Positions 15,801 through 23,881 of a stretch of 31,222 nt of DNA are shown here, piece after piece. The stretch covers positions 9,818-41,039 of the forward strand of contig DNGI01000519.1 of the NCBI GenBank assembly GCA_003486645.1, read 5' to 3'. The stretch's first letter is position 1; each line of letters begins with the position of its first letter. The position numbers and the translations under genes are program-made. This DNA is from Cyanobacteria bacterium UBA11370 (lineage in GTDB: Bacteria > Cyanobacteriota > Cyanobacteriia > Cyanobacteriales > Coleofasciculaceae). The notes below the pieces were generated by a model. The model had not been told where the DNA came from and ran no database searches. It saw only the letters and a list, made by a program, of their open reading frames with translations.

Positions 15801-17454
15801 TACCGGAAACAGTAATGGCTAAATTATTTGGCGTACCTAATATAAATCCCGTCGGAATATCGGTATCGCTGCTATCAACTTGAATTTTATAATTACCATT
15901 GGCAACACCTGTAAAGGTATATTGACCGCTAGCATTGGTAGTCGTGGTTTGAATAAGAGTTGTACTCGTACTATCTAATAATTTGACAGTAATATTGGCA
16001 GGTAGGGTAGTTTCACCAAGATTGAAAGTATCGTTATTATTAGTATCTTGATAGAGAGTACCGGAGATACTAGTGGTATTTGTAGCAGTTACGGTAACAC
16101 TTGCTTGGTCATCTTCTGTGGATATATTGTTATTTATTTGAGAATCTGGATCTCTCAGCGAACTACCTGTAACTTCAGCTATATTAGTAATATTTCCTGT
16201 GTTATTGACTTGAGCTGTAATTTGTAAAGATTTAGTTTGACCATTAGTTAATGTGCCGACATTCCAAATACCTGTTGTTGGGTTATAACTTCCTCCTCCT
16301 GTATTAGAAATATGGCTTATCTCAGTAGGTAATAAGTCTTTAACAGTAACATTGTTTGTTGTATCTGGACCTTCATTAGTTACATTGACTGTAAAGGTGA
16401 TAGTCTGTCCAACACTAGAGGTGGCATTATCAACCGTCTTTTCAAGCTTGAGATCAGCAACTTGAGTAGTTGCTGCGATAATTACGTTATTTAAGAAAAC
16501 ATAATCTTGTCCGGTTTGTACAGTACCCGTAAGTTGAGTAACTCCAGCCTGAGTTAAAGTCGATACATTGTAGGTATCTGCATCAAAACCATAGGTATTG
16601 TTGCTACCTAAAGCTGTGCTATTGCTATCGAATGGACCATTCGCCAAAGTACTGATACCCAAACCTCCATCGTATCGGAGTGCTTCATTATTGCTTAAAT
16701 CCGAGTCTCCCTCCCAAATTGTGGTCGTCATTGATGCAATAGGATTATTTGTAACAGCCAGCTTATCGAGAGTGAAATTAAAGGAAGTATTTTGACCATC
16801 AACAAAGCCATCATAAAGATTTACTGCTGTATTAGGTAGTGAATTATCTTGATAAATAACAATTAGTTCCCAACCTGCTAACACAGTCTTAACGCTACAG
16901 TGGGGAGTTCCTGTATTAACGGTTAAATCTGAAAAACTATAAGTACCACTCCCTTTATTTTGAACTATTGAAGTCACATCAACACGACCATTGAAATATC
17001 CTTCTGTGGTGTCACTGGCATAATTTAAGTAGTAACGACGATTAACTGGCGCTGAAATAGATTGTCCTTCAAATGTGACATTCCAGTCTGAATTCGCTTG
17101 CAAATTGGTTGAACCAGTCCAGTAAAGAAAAGCTTTAACTACTGTTACACCCGTTGGTAAAGACAGTGATGCAGTATTACTGGTGGTAGGTGATAAAACA
17201 CTACAAGCGTTAACTGTGTTGGATTGGGTACGCCGAGTTGCGCCTGTTACTTTATAGCCATATTTTCCGACGAAAGTTTGGTCGAGAGTTAACTGTACAG
17301 GTGCTGCGATCGCAATACTCGCACCCATTGTCTGAACTGCTGTCAGCAAACCAAGTAACGCGATCTTTTTAGACTGAAAAGAGTCACCGGGGTTGATTTG
17401 ATTGGCTTGCTTTGCGGTTCTTGTTGATTGAAAATGCTTCAATAAAAATTTCAT
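12829..17454 (-). CDS. Large secreted multidomain surface protein (DUF11, SdrD/Cna-B, GEVEDY)
   Basis: 1541 aa. It has a long-type signal peptide (h-region IALLGLLTAVQTMGASIAIAA, cleavage near residue 51). From the N-terminus: a secreted beta domain (about 52-335, with GWELIVIYQDNS), a DUF11 repeat (about 338-455), a first SdrD/Cna-B-like domain (about 461-561), a region ending in GEVEDYRLLV (about 640-745), an unassigned beta region, a second SdrD/Cna-B domain (about 960-1061), an unassigned region and a DUF11-like end. There is no LPXTG and no C-terminal membrane helix; how it is anchored is unclear. The start is ATG with AGGAAG upstream. The two Cna-B domains come from a recent duplication. 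Confidence 0.8.
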   Translation of the reverse strand: MKFLLKHFQSTRTAKQANQINPGDSFQSKKIALLGLLTAVQTMGASIAIAAPVQLTLDQTFVGKYGYKVTGATRRTQSNTVNACSVLSPTTSNTASLSLPTGVTVVKAFLYWTGSTNLQANSDWNVTFEGQSISAPVNRRYYLNYASDTTEGYFNGRVDVTSIVQNKGSGTYSFSDLTVNTGTPHCSVKTVLAGWELIVIYQDNSLPNTAVNLYDGFVDGQNTSFNFTLDKLAVTNNPIASMTTTIWEGDSDLSNNEALRYDGGLGISTLANGPFDSNSTALGSNNTYGFDADTYNVSTLTQAGVTQLTGTVQTGQDYVFLNNVIIAATTQVADLKLEKTVDNATSSVGQTITFTVNVTNEGPDTTNNVTVKDLLPTEISHISNTGGGSYNPTTGIWNVGTLTNGQTKSLQITAQVNNTGNITNIAEVTGSSLRDPDSQINNNISTEDDQASVTVTATNTTSISGTLYQDTNNNDTFNLGETTLPANITVKLLDSTSTTLIQTTTTNASGQYTFTGVANGNYKIQVDSSDTDIPTGFILGTPNNLAITVSGSPITNQNFGFDSTVTDFGEAPNSVPANTTTNSYKTTLAEDGARHTIVNGVYLGNSVTADADGQPVTFGNAITTSDNDGVTFNPSLGIANLLQGDTAVDQTNTITVKASTGGYLNAWIDFNQDGSFGAGEQIVSDRAVSGGDNTLTFTVPKTVIAGATYARFRFTSQTGQANSAIGLAPNGEVEDYRLLVHKRALPTACSANPTEVFTALNLRWFERIDQRNHKILRAGTLPDGTLLDVIVTASQNTNFDRADLNAQPPATGSVNLRPPAASSTDFQFKFYQSGTTTPISGNYVMQFADIDGMGTTLGSPAAATNAGAERIAWKNSQVSAYEVHNPTWIEQIASPPAGYDVQFGGIYNNNVTGGDDTSKAIRLFLKNQSTLDVQYYSGSFAAIAADPKGVSQIVPACTSFSISGTLYQDSDGGDDLDATEPTLPANITLKLLDSTGTTVIQTTTTNASGQYTFTGITNGNYKIQVDSTDTDIPTGFTLGTPNNLAITVSGSSVTGQNFGFDVAAGFCNLGGGTNDPTIQPFISTEVGNTSVSGSIPTNLRSLTDQLDDTWRTAAGGSTTGTVEPWFGANSAPGSTTNFTYREPNSNTAITTTVESVQVPFTTPTTCNGGNATASGFALAFNNSLQDSSPRPSSLYNSADQPGFWNHTGGNSDSRRNAVRFTFAQPVKSFGAWFGDLETRTQGGGAPAYLRLLDASGNRIGQDIAITPQTLDNGTSSTPNPQPLNQANCSTSATSQLGCGNQTSRWVGFIDNNASPRIKQVLVIVGDDDDTGNGDAERLSFIGSNTIPIASNPNLLLVKRITAINGVPFNQFVDDPNTTNDNNSKWPTPANTYLRGVIDGGVVQPGDELEYTIYFLSNGDGNATNVSICDLVPENTTFIPTAFNRSTPTDGSLPGADLGIGLALNSTSLPTTPTLYLSNVADADRGEFFAAGQEPPVACSGTNSNGAVVITVVTKPNTLPRATASGTPTNSYGFIRFRARVK
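14275..14515. repeat. Intragenic direct repeat, copy A (encodes Cna-B domain 2)
   Basis: About 240 bp, highly similar to 15772-16012. The offset is 1497 bp, exactly 499 codons, so both copies are read in the same frame. Long blocks are identical, for example the stretch encoding NASGQYTFTG. Confidence 0.8.
15772..16012. repeat. Intragenic direct repeat, copy B (encodes Cna-B domain 1)
   Basis: Partner of 14275-14515. The encoded domains share LPANIT-KLLDST, NASGQYTFTG, GNYKIQVDS and LGTPNNLAITVSGS. DNA similarity nearly as high as protein similarity points to a recent duplication or gene conversion. Confidence 0.8.
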
Positions 17455-17495
17455 TAATTACTTCCTAAACAGTACAAATAAAATACGTAACAGCA

Positions 17496-17512
17496 TTGAC
17501 AATTAATGTCAA
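17496..17512. promoter_or_regulatory. Promoter/operator palindrome before the 1541-aa gene
   Basis: TTGACA-ATTAA-TGTCAA is a perfect 6-bp inverted repeat 42 nt before the start codon. Each arm is also a consensus -35 box. On the minus strand a weak -10 (TACGTA) follows at 17 nt. A regulator binding here would compete with the polymerase. The rest of 17455-17664 shows nothing clear. Confidence 0.4.
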
Positions 17513-17664
17513 AACGTTATAAGTGACGAGTAATAGTGATCGCCCTCTATGTCTATGCAATCCCAAGACTGCACTGCCTTATAATTCCCTGTGATGAAAG
17601 AATAATATCTAGGTGCGATCGCGCAATTTATTAATCTTGCTGCTGGTAATCTGCGTAATTTCCC

Positions 17665-17695
17665 TGTAGAGACGTTGCATTGCAACGTCTCTACA
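17665..17695. repeat. REP palindrome 1
   Basis: A perfect 15-bp inverted repeat TGTAGAGACGTTGCA with one central base. It overlaps the 3' end of the RAYT gene and provides that gene's TAG stop codon. Confidence 0.9.
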
Positions 17696-18278
17696 TCCAT
17701 AAATTGGTGGGATTGTGTCTATCTAATTCCCATTTGGTTGGATTGTTGGCAATGTAGTCTCGAATTCGGTTCAAAGAACCATCTGCACGAATAATGTGTT
17801 CATAAAATCGGGGTTGCCACGCAAAATGGTCATAACCGTTTTGGTGACACCAATAGCTAACCGCAGATTTATATGAACGCATGATCGTCCCCAACGATCC
17901 TGCCTGTGGCGATATATTAGACATGAATTGATTTCGTGTAGAGACGTTGCATTGCAACGTCTCTACATTGGGTGGGCGATCGCGGTTAACCTGATGGGGG
18001 CGATCAATAACAATAATGCCGTGTACATGATTTGGCATAATTACATAGCCATTGATGTAGGTATGTTCAAAATGGTTTAGAATATCGATCCAAAACCACT
18101 GGGCAATTTCCCCAATAGCTGAAAGCTGCACCTGCCCTTCAACAATATTCCCGAAAAAATGGGTGCGATCACGGGTACAAATAGTGACGAAATACCAACC
18201 GTTAGTGGCATAATCTTGATTCGGTAAACGGGTGGATTCAACCCGGTACTTACCCTTAAATTTAGGTTGTGTCATCAT
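17691..18278 (-). CDS. rayt: RAYT (REP-associated tyrosine transposase)
   Basis: 195 aa, of the Y1/HUH transposase group related to IS200 TnpA, thought to move REP palindromes as single strands. Seen: N-terminal GWYFVTICTRDR (27-38), the HUH motif H84-V-H86 in MPNHVHGIIVI, and C-terminal QPRFYEHIIRADGSLNRIRDYIANNPTKW with candidate catalytic tyrosines Y159 and Y175. Residues 105-114 (VETLQCNVST) are encoded by a complete REP palindrome lying in frame between the HUH and C-terminal parts. The TAG stop also comes from a REP. ATG 18278 has AGGA 5 nt upstream. It sits between two surface-protein genes on the same strand. Confidence 0.9.
   Translation of the reverse strand: MMTQPKFKGKYRVESTRLPNQDYATNGWYFVTICTRDRTHFFGNIVEGQVQLSAIGEIAQWFWIDILNHFEHTYINGYVIMPNHVHGIIVIDRPHQVNRDRPPNVETLQCNVSTRNQFMSNISPQAGSLGTIMRSYKSAVSYWCHQNGYDHFAWQPRFYEHIIRADGSLNRIRDYIANNPTKWELDRHNPTNLWM
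17937..17967. repeat. REP palindrome 2, inside the RAYT gene
   Basis: The same 31-bp palindrome as REP 1. It lies wholly within the RAYT coding sequence and is translated as VETLQCNVST without stop or frameshift. Confidence 0.9.
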
Positions 18279-18306
18279 TACAATCCTTATTCTCAGGAAT
18301 CATCAT

Positions 18307-18336
18307 TGTAGAGACGTTGCAATGCAACGTCTCTAC
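18307..18336. repeat. REP palindrome 3
   Basis: TGTAGAGACGTTGCA and its inverse, lacking the last A. It lies 29 bp upstream of the RAYT start and contains the TAG stop codon of the 1259-aa barrel gene. Confidence 0.9.
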
Positions 18337-21300
18337 GGGGTGGGTGGTGTAACATCTTGCCGTCCAAACCCACCAAACGCTCCTAATAAATCATTCAATT
18401 TAACCGTTAACCCCGCATAAAAACCGCCAGCAGAACGAGAACCACTCAAATCATCATCATCAATTTGACCAAAAGAATATCCACCAGCAAGACGTAAACT
18501 GGGAGTAAGATAATAACCCGCTTCTATTAGAAACGCAGTCTCGTTATAGTCAGCAGAAGGTTGGGAAATCCACCGCGCCTCACCAACTAAATCAAAGTTG
18601 TAACCTAGGCGATAAGTAGCCCTTAATTGAGCCAAAGAAACTGTACTTTTCCCAACTAAATCATTAGCTAAATAAGAGGTACTGTGACGCAGGGCATATT
18701 TACCGTAGAATTCCCATCGCCAATTCGGGGCATAAATCGCTTCAGCAGAAAATACATGGACTTGAGAACCCGTCCCACTTCCAAATAAAATCGTATCGGG
18801 AATTGTGGCAGGATTTTTCCGATATTCATATCGTAATAAAGCATTAAAGCGATCATCATTCGGGTCACGATACGCTAACCCTACTCTCAAATTAATCGTA
18901 TCCCCTAAATCGGTAATTTTTTGATTAGCAGAATTGGCTTGATTATAGCTAACTAAAGCGGTTAAAGCTGGCGATATTTTACCGAGAGCAGAAGCAGAAA
19001 TTACAGTATTACTACCTTCCGAAGAACTGCGATGCTCAAAGCGGGCGCTTGCCTTAAAATTGGGATCATTTGTATAAGATATGCCAACACTGTAACTATC
19101 ACCAGAACTAAATCCTAAAGCAGATGCGCCTTGACCATAAGCATAAGGTTGAGGGAATTGTTGACCCGTTGCCGTATTACCAAAGAAGTCGCCGAAGACG
19201 TGTTCGTAGGAAAAGTCTACGTTTAAACCAGGAGAAATTGTCCAGAGGTGCTTCAACCCAACTGCACCCGCACCCGTCATCCCATTCGCGCCTCCTAATA
19301 TTGAAAAACGTCCAGTAAGAGTCGTATTAGAAGCAAGATTATAATCGCCTTTAACATCTAAACTGGTAATTGATTGACCCGAAAATTGTCCGCTAGTAAA
19401 CCACTGTTGTGCTAAACTTACTTGCACTCCGGGCATAATATCCCAGTCCACTCCTAATAGAGTCCGATCTGGATAAATTGCATCTGCTTCTGAAGAGAGA
19501 GTTAATTCATTTTGCGCCCGGAATGTGAGATTGTTAGTTATTGGTAAAGTAAAGCGCGATCGCAACTGACTCGATGTACCACTTAAGTCACTTTCTCTAT
19601 CTTCCCTATCCCGATAAATCCAATCTACACCCAGCGTTGCCTTGCCAATTTGTTGTTCAATACCTGCTGAAATAGTTGTGAGAGAATTATCAACGTTACT
19701 ACCCGGAATGGGATCAATTTTCGGTTCAAATAAATCTCCAAATTCGGTAAAAACTTGAGGCGCTATCCCGTTATTATCTTCATGGTCATATTGCACCCGT
19801 AAACTAGTATTATCTGAAATACGTGCCTGTAATTGTGCGCCATAACGAGTTTGACCCGGAACGAAACTTACGGTAGCATTATTAGCAAATCCAGTATCAG
19901 CAGAACGATAATAAGCACGACCATCAATTCCTGGAGTAATTTGCCCTTGCAATTCCACACGATAAGCAGAACCAGTCACAAATCCTAATTCCGCAGAGTT
20001 ATTGCTAGAATGAGCGTACTCGGCAATAAGTTGACCATTATTTCCCAAAGAAATTAGCGCATCTGCACCATAAAGTTCAAAATCGCGATCGCCCTTATCT
20101 TCCCACAAATAAGTTGCCCCAATCCAACTTTCTCGATTCAGTTCTCGTGATAAATGGTAGCGGACTCTCCCGCCATAAATATTGGTATTTTCCCCTTGAC
20201 TTTCAAACTGATAGGTAGCTACAATTCGTCGTACTAAAACATTGCCATCATCATCTACATCAGTCCGCAATAATGGCTCTCGAAATAATAAGGTTCCTCG
20301 GTCATAATCAATTTCATAATCAGGTCCACGAGTCAAACGTTCTCGTTGGAGAACTGTCCCTGGTCGATTTAATTCTTCTAATTCAATAAAAACATCTTCA
20401 CTACCGGGAACCACTAACCGCCGGGATAGGAAATAATAACCACTAGTCCCATCGGGAGCAATTGTATCCCGTTGGAAGCCTTCCACATTATTACCATAAA
20501 AGGCACTCAGTTGTAGGTTTCCTAAGTTATAATTACCTTTAAAACCGTGGAGTTGGCGAGTGATAGAGGTAAATTCTTGCGATCGCGTGGCGAATTCTTC
20601 TGTATTATAATCTCCCCACATCGCATAGTCGGGAGAAGCATTAGGGATGGGGGAAGAACGTTCTAAACGTAAATAAAGTTGGTCAGTAGAAGGAGTGATG
20701 ACTTCCGTCTTAGAACTATCTCCATAAACCGGATAATTTTGTTCAGACGCTTGATAACTACGAAACAACCGATTATCGCAATTACAATCTAAATTTAGGG
20801 GGCGATCGCTATTGTATGCACCCGTAAATAACCATTCACCAATTGCCCCAGTTGCAAATACTGCGCCATTAATATCCAGCTTGGTATCATTATCTTCATC
20901 AGTCGGTAAGAAATCTTTAAAACTACTGAAATAATCCGTACCTCTCGCCCCCAAACGCACATTAATTACCCCCGTTATCAAACTAGGGCGCAACGCCGTT
21001 TCAAATTGAATTTGAGTAAACGCTTCTAAATCTAAACTTGTGGCTCGAATTCTGCTAATTTGAGCTTGCAGAACTGAACGCAAAGTAGCTGTAAATTCAC
21101 CTTGTTTTGCCTGTACCTGAAATCCTGGTTGATCCGGATCGTAATCTGCGCCGTCAAACTCTCCCGCACTTGCTGTTAAGGTAACAATTCCATCTCGGTT
21201 AGAACGGTTGCCATTTTCATCTAATAATTGACCCCGAACTGTCGCTGTAGAACGTCCATCTGCGGGAATACGAGTTTCAACCGTTTCTATAGTTAATTGT

Positions 21301-22112
21301 TTTGGTGCGCCTCGTACTTGTGTTTTTACAGAAGCAATAGTATTTGATGAACCTACAATAGCAGCAGAAATTGTATTTTCACCTTCTTGAAGAGAGACAC
21401 CATACCAACTTTGAGTAACTAAATTTGTCTTATCATCCGTCTCCGTGCGACCAATTAAAGAGGAGTCTACAGCTTCACCATTGACTCGTAATTCTACCTG
21501 TACTCCAACAGGATATTGCAGAACAATAGTGGCAGCCGGAACATCTAATACGCTATCCACTGTTGGTGAAATAATTTTTACTTGTGGAGATTCATTGCTT
21601 TGGCTTATAGGGAGTTCTTGCTCAGAGCTATTATCTGATTGCTCACCTGCTTGTGGGGATTCATTAGTTTTGTTTGTCGGTAATTTTTGCTCAGAACTAT
21701 CATCTGTTTGCTCACCAGCCAGGGAACCAATTCCCTGGCTAACAGTTAAAGTCTTTTTCAGGGGATTAACCTCTGATTCTACGAGAGTTTCAGTCCATTT
21801 TAATGGACTTGAGCTATTAGCCGTGGAATTAATTCCACGGCGAGAGTCTGAGGATGATGCCAGATATACTTTTTGCTCAGATTGCAGGTTGTCTTGTTGA
21901 CTTCGATTGTCTAACTCTCCTGAATCTTCAACCTTCAATCTATCAACCTGTAAGTTTGAAATAGAGAGGTTTTGTTCAGGGGTAGAAAGTGGTGCATTAA
22001 TAGAGGATTCCGCTTTAACTACGGCAGGATAAACAACCATACTTACACTGCCAGCAATAGCCCCTACCAATCTCACTCTAAAAGCTAATTTATCTTGTTT
22101 GATCCGTTTCAT
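18333..22112 (-). CDS. Outer-membrane beta-barrel protein with Ig-like N-terminal domains
   Basis: 1259 aa from ATG 22112. The frame is open from TTG 22145, but MKRIKQDKLAF begins a good signal peptide (cleavage near VVKA|ES). Residues about 35-165 are low-complexity and include a 23-aa tandem repeat. Then come two Ig-like segments, the second of invasin/Big_1 type (IPADGRSTATVRGQLLDENG). From about 375 to the end, alternating hydrophobic strands with many aromatic ends and a final GGFYAGLTVKL strand indicate a large outer-membrane barrel. No TonB box or plug was recognised. The start overlaps the upstream gene by 23 bp. The REP at the 3' end supplies the stop, so the natural C-terminus may have been changed slightly. 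Confidence 0.78.
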   Translation of the reverse strand: MKRIKQDKLAFRVRLVGAIAGSVSMVVYPAVVKAESSINAPLSTPEQNLSISNLQVDRLKVEDSGELDNRSQQDNLQSEQKVYLASSSDSRRGINSTANSSSPLKWTETLVESEVNPLKKTLTVSQGIGSLAGEQTDDSSEQKLPTNKTNESPQAGEQSDNSSEQELPISQSNESPQVKIISPTVDSVLDVPAATIVLQYPVGVQVELRVNGEAVDSSLIGRTETDDKTNLVTQSWYGVSLQEGENTISAAIVGSSNTIASVKTQVRGAPKQLTIETVETRIPADGRSTATVRGQLLDENGNRSNRDGIVTLTASAGEFDGADYDPDQPGFQVQAKQGEFTATLRSVLQAQISRIRATSLDLEAFTQIQFETALRPSLITGVINVRLGARGTDYFSSFKDFLPTDEDNDTKLDINGAVFATGAIGEWLFTGAYNSDRPLNLDCNCDNRLFRSYQASEQNYPVYGDSSKTEVITPSTDQLYLRLERSSPIPNASPDYAMWGDYNTEEFATRSQEFTSITRQLHGFKGNYNLGNLQLSAFYGNNVEGFQRDTIAPDGTSGYYFLSRRLVVPGSEDVFIELEELNRPGTVLQRERLTRGPDYEIDYDRGTLLFREPLLRTDVDDDGNVLVRRIVATYQFESQGENTNIYGGRVRYHLSRELNRESWIGATYLWEDKGDRDFELYGADALISLGNNGQLIAEYAHSSNNSAELGFVTGSAYRVELQGQITPGIDGRAYYRSADTGFANNATVSFVPGQTRYGAQLQARISDNTSLRVQYDHEDNNGIAPQVFTEFGDLFEPKIDPIPGSNVDNSLTTISAGIEQQIGKATLGVDWIYRDREDRESDLSGTSSQLRSRFTLPITNNLTFRAQNELTLSSEADAIYPDRTLLGVDWDIMPGVQVSLAQQWFTSGQFSGQSITSLDVKGDYNLASNTTLTGRFSILGGANGMTGAGAVGLKHLWTISPGLNVDFSYEHVFGDFFGNTATGQQFPQPYAYGQGASALGFSSGDSYSVGISYTNDPNFKASARFEHRSSSEGSNTVISASALGKISPALTALVSYNQANSANQKITDLGDTINLRVGLAYRDPNDDRFNALLRYEYRKNPATIPDTILFGSGTGSQVHVFSAEAIYAPNWRWEFYGKYALRHSTSYLANDLVGKSTVSLAQLRATYRLGYNFDLVGEARWISQPSADYNETAFLIEAGYYLTPSLRLAGGYSFGQIDDDDLSGSRSAGGFYAGLTVKLNDLLGAFGGFGRQDVTPPTP
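21581..21718. repeat. Two 69-bp tandem repeats in the barrel gene
   Basis: Offset exactly 69 bp (23 codons). They encode two copies of AGEQ-D-SSEQ-LP---NESPQ in the linker after the signal peptide. In-frame length change would alter only linker length. Confidence 0.75.
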
Positions 22113-23637
22113 TATTCTGCTCTTGAGACGTAGGGGTAACTGCAAAATTCATGCGTGCCATACCACCTGGTTCTAAACGCACCAGTCTGGATTTACTATT
22201 CCGTTCACTGAAGTAATGATTGGGAGCTAATGTATAACCAGGAACGCTACTGAGATCCAGGACACCCGTATGATTTCCTGGCAAAACATTGGCAACAGAA
22301 AATAGGCCATTTGGATCAGTTGTAATCCGGTTCCCATCCTCCATAAAAATCACCGCATTAGGAACTCCCGGTTCACCGGGTTGTTGTTCGCCATCAAAGT
22401 TTTTATCAACAAAAACTCGACCAATTAAAGTGCCACAATCGGAAACAATTCCGGGTTCAATTTTGAGTTGATAAGTCGCTGGACCATCCTTAACACGGAA
22501 CCCATTATCGGCTCGTTGACCATTAACAATAGCTGAGTTTATACCGGAACCACGCACTGCATCTGGGGTAAGTTGTGCGGCGTAAGCAATATTAAGAACG
22601 TCTCCCGGTGGGATAGCTGCATCTGTCTGAAATGTTACCGTTCGACTACTATTTTCAGCGGCAATAGTGACGGACTTACCCTTAAGTTCACCTCGGATTG
22701 AATCATCTACAAATTTAAAGCCTAGCGGTAAGGTATCACTGACAACTAAACCGTTTAAATTAGCATCACCTGTATTTTTTAATGTAAGGCGATAGATTAC
22801 CGTGTCTCCTGGTTCAGCAACAACGCGATCGCCTGTTTTAACAATTTGAATCTGATTCGGTTCGCACATCAAGGTGCTAAACTCAAAGGCGAATAAATCT
22901 AGCCCTACTGTTTCTGCATTCGGAACAAAAACTACCGTACTTTCAACCGAGGTTTTGCCTGTGCTACTAATGGGTTCGCCATCTAAAGATGTTGCAATAT
23001 AGCGGATAACACTGTTGTTGATTTGACCCGTACTTTCTAATATTTGAATCTTGATTCGCCGCTGCTCGTAACTTGAATTTTGCGGTGGATTAATGACTAA
23101 AATGTAAATTCTGCCCGGATCGGTCTGACCTTTATTGGGATCGAGCAAAAAACTGTAAGTTCCCTTATCAGCATTTGTTAGTGGAAAGGGGTTAATATTG
23201 CTATCATTTGGCTCTATACCACGAGCAATTTTGTTATTAAGAATATCAGGCAGTTCTGTTGAAGTTAGAGAAACTAATTTGCCCAGTTCTGTTCCAGTTG
23301 GATCGCTAGGATTCGGTTCATATAAACCCATTGAAAATCCGGTATAATCAGATAAAGGTTTTCCATTACAACCTAATACTTGCCCGAAGGGGTCAATTAA
23401 TCGAACGGGTTTAACAGATACCTTCCGAGTCGTGCCTTCAAAGGTATAGTTTCCTCTCCCAACAGGCATGGTGTAACTATAGCTAGCTTGGTTAGTAATT
23501 TCAGACGATTTCCCCTCTTGAACCTGAGCCAGAGCAACTGTAGATTGGGGTAAAATACTGCTAACTAAAAAGACTGCTGTCAGGCGTTGGAACCATTTAT
23601 GAGGCGAATAATTTGAGTTTTGTTTGTTAAGAATCAC
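22090..23637 (-). CDS. Secreted DUF11 + SdrD-like protein
   Basis: 515 aa from GTG 23637, chosen because AGGAGA lies about 10 nt upstream. A longer frame starts at GTG 23670 (526 aa). Signal peptide with h-region LTAVFLVSSILP, cleavage near ALA|QVQ. The middle is a beta-rich region. A DUF11 domain follows (about 260-380, KTGDRVVAEPGDTVIYRLTLKN), then an SdrD/Cna-B-like domain (about 395-490, LIGRVFVDKNFDGEQQPGEPGVPNA, split GxVFxDxNxDG motif). The stop is 23 bp inside the barrel gene, so the two are translationally coupled. In my recollection of related proteins these parts can occur in one long polypeptide; that is not checked here. Confidence 0.78.
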   Translation of the reverse strand: MILNKQNSNYSPHKWFQRLTAVFLVSSILPQSTVALAQVQEGKSSEITNQASYSYTMPVGRGNYTFEGTTRKVSVKPVRLIDPFGQVLGCNGKPLSDYTGFSMGLYEPNPSDPTGTELGKLVSLTSTELPDILNNKIARGIEPNDSNINPFPLTNADKGTYSFLLDPNKGQTDPGRIYILVINPPQNSSYEQRRIKIQILESTGQINNSVIRYIATSLDGEPISSTGKTSVESTVVFVPNAETVGLDLFAFEFSTLMCEPNQIQIVKTGDRVVAEPGDTVIYRLTLKNTGDANLNGLVVSDTLPLGFKFVDDSIRGELKGKSVTIAAENSSRTVTFQTDAAIPPGDVLNIAYAAQLTPDAVRGSGINSAIVNGQRADNGFRVKDGPATYQLKIEPGIVSDCGTLIGRVFVDKNFDGEQQPGEPGVPNAVIFMEDGNRITTDPNGLFSVANVLPGNHTGVLDLSSVPGYTLAPNHYFSERNSKSRLVRLEPGGMARMNFAVTPTSQEQNNETDQTR

Positions 23638-23753
23638 GCTTACTTTTCTCCTGGGTTTCTCTAAACGCACAGCAAAACCCCTCGGTCAGTGCTAACGATA
23701 GGCCTGACAGCTAGTTGTGTGTATTAGTAAAAATTTGAATGCTATTTGAAGAA

Positions 23754-23871
23754 GGGGCGATCGCTATTAAATTGTTGTGTCGTTAAATCGTTTATTACAG
23801 TCCATCTGTTGAGTCATTAGTCTAACAAACAACCAACAACAAACAACTAACAACTAATAGTCAATCGCCCC
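23754..23871. repeat. MITE-like inverted-repeat element
   Basis: GGGGCGATCGCTATTA (23754-23769) faces TAATAGTCAATCGCCCC (23855-23871), about 15 of 17 positions complementary. The interior right half is made of AACAAC/AACTAAC short repeats. It fills most of the gap between the 186-aa and 515-aa genes and may fold as a long hairpin in the transcript. Confidence 0.5.
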
Positions 23872-23881
23872 AAACTTTACC

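Noticed and set aside
17509..17700. A 63-codon frame whose first residues repeat the REP peptide VETLQCNVST
   Set aside because: It starts inside REP 1 and has no homology-like features. The open frame is caused by the palindrome.
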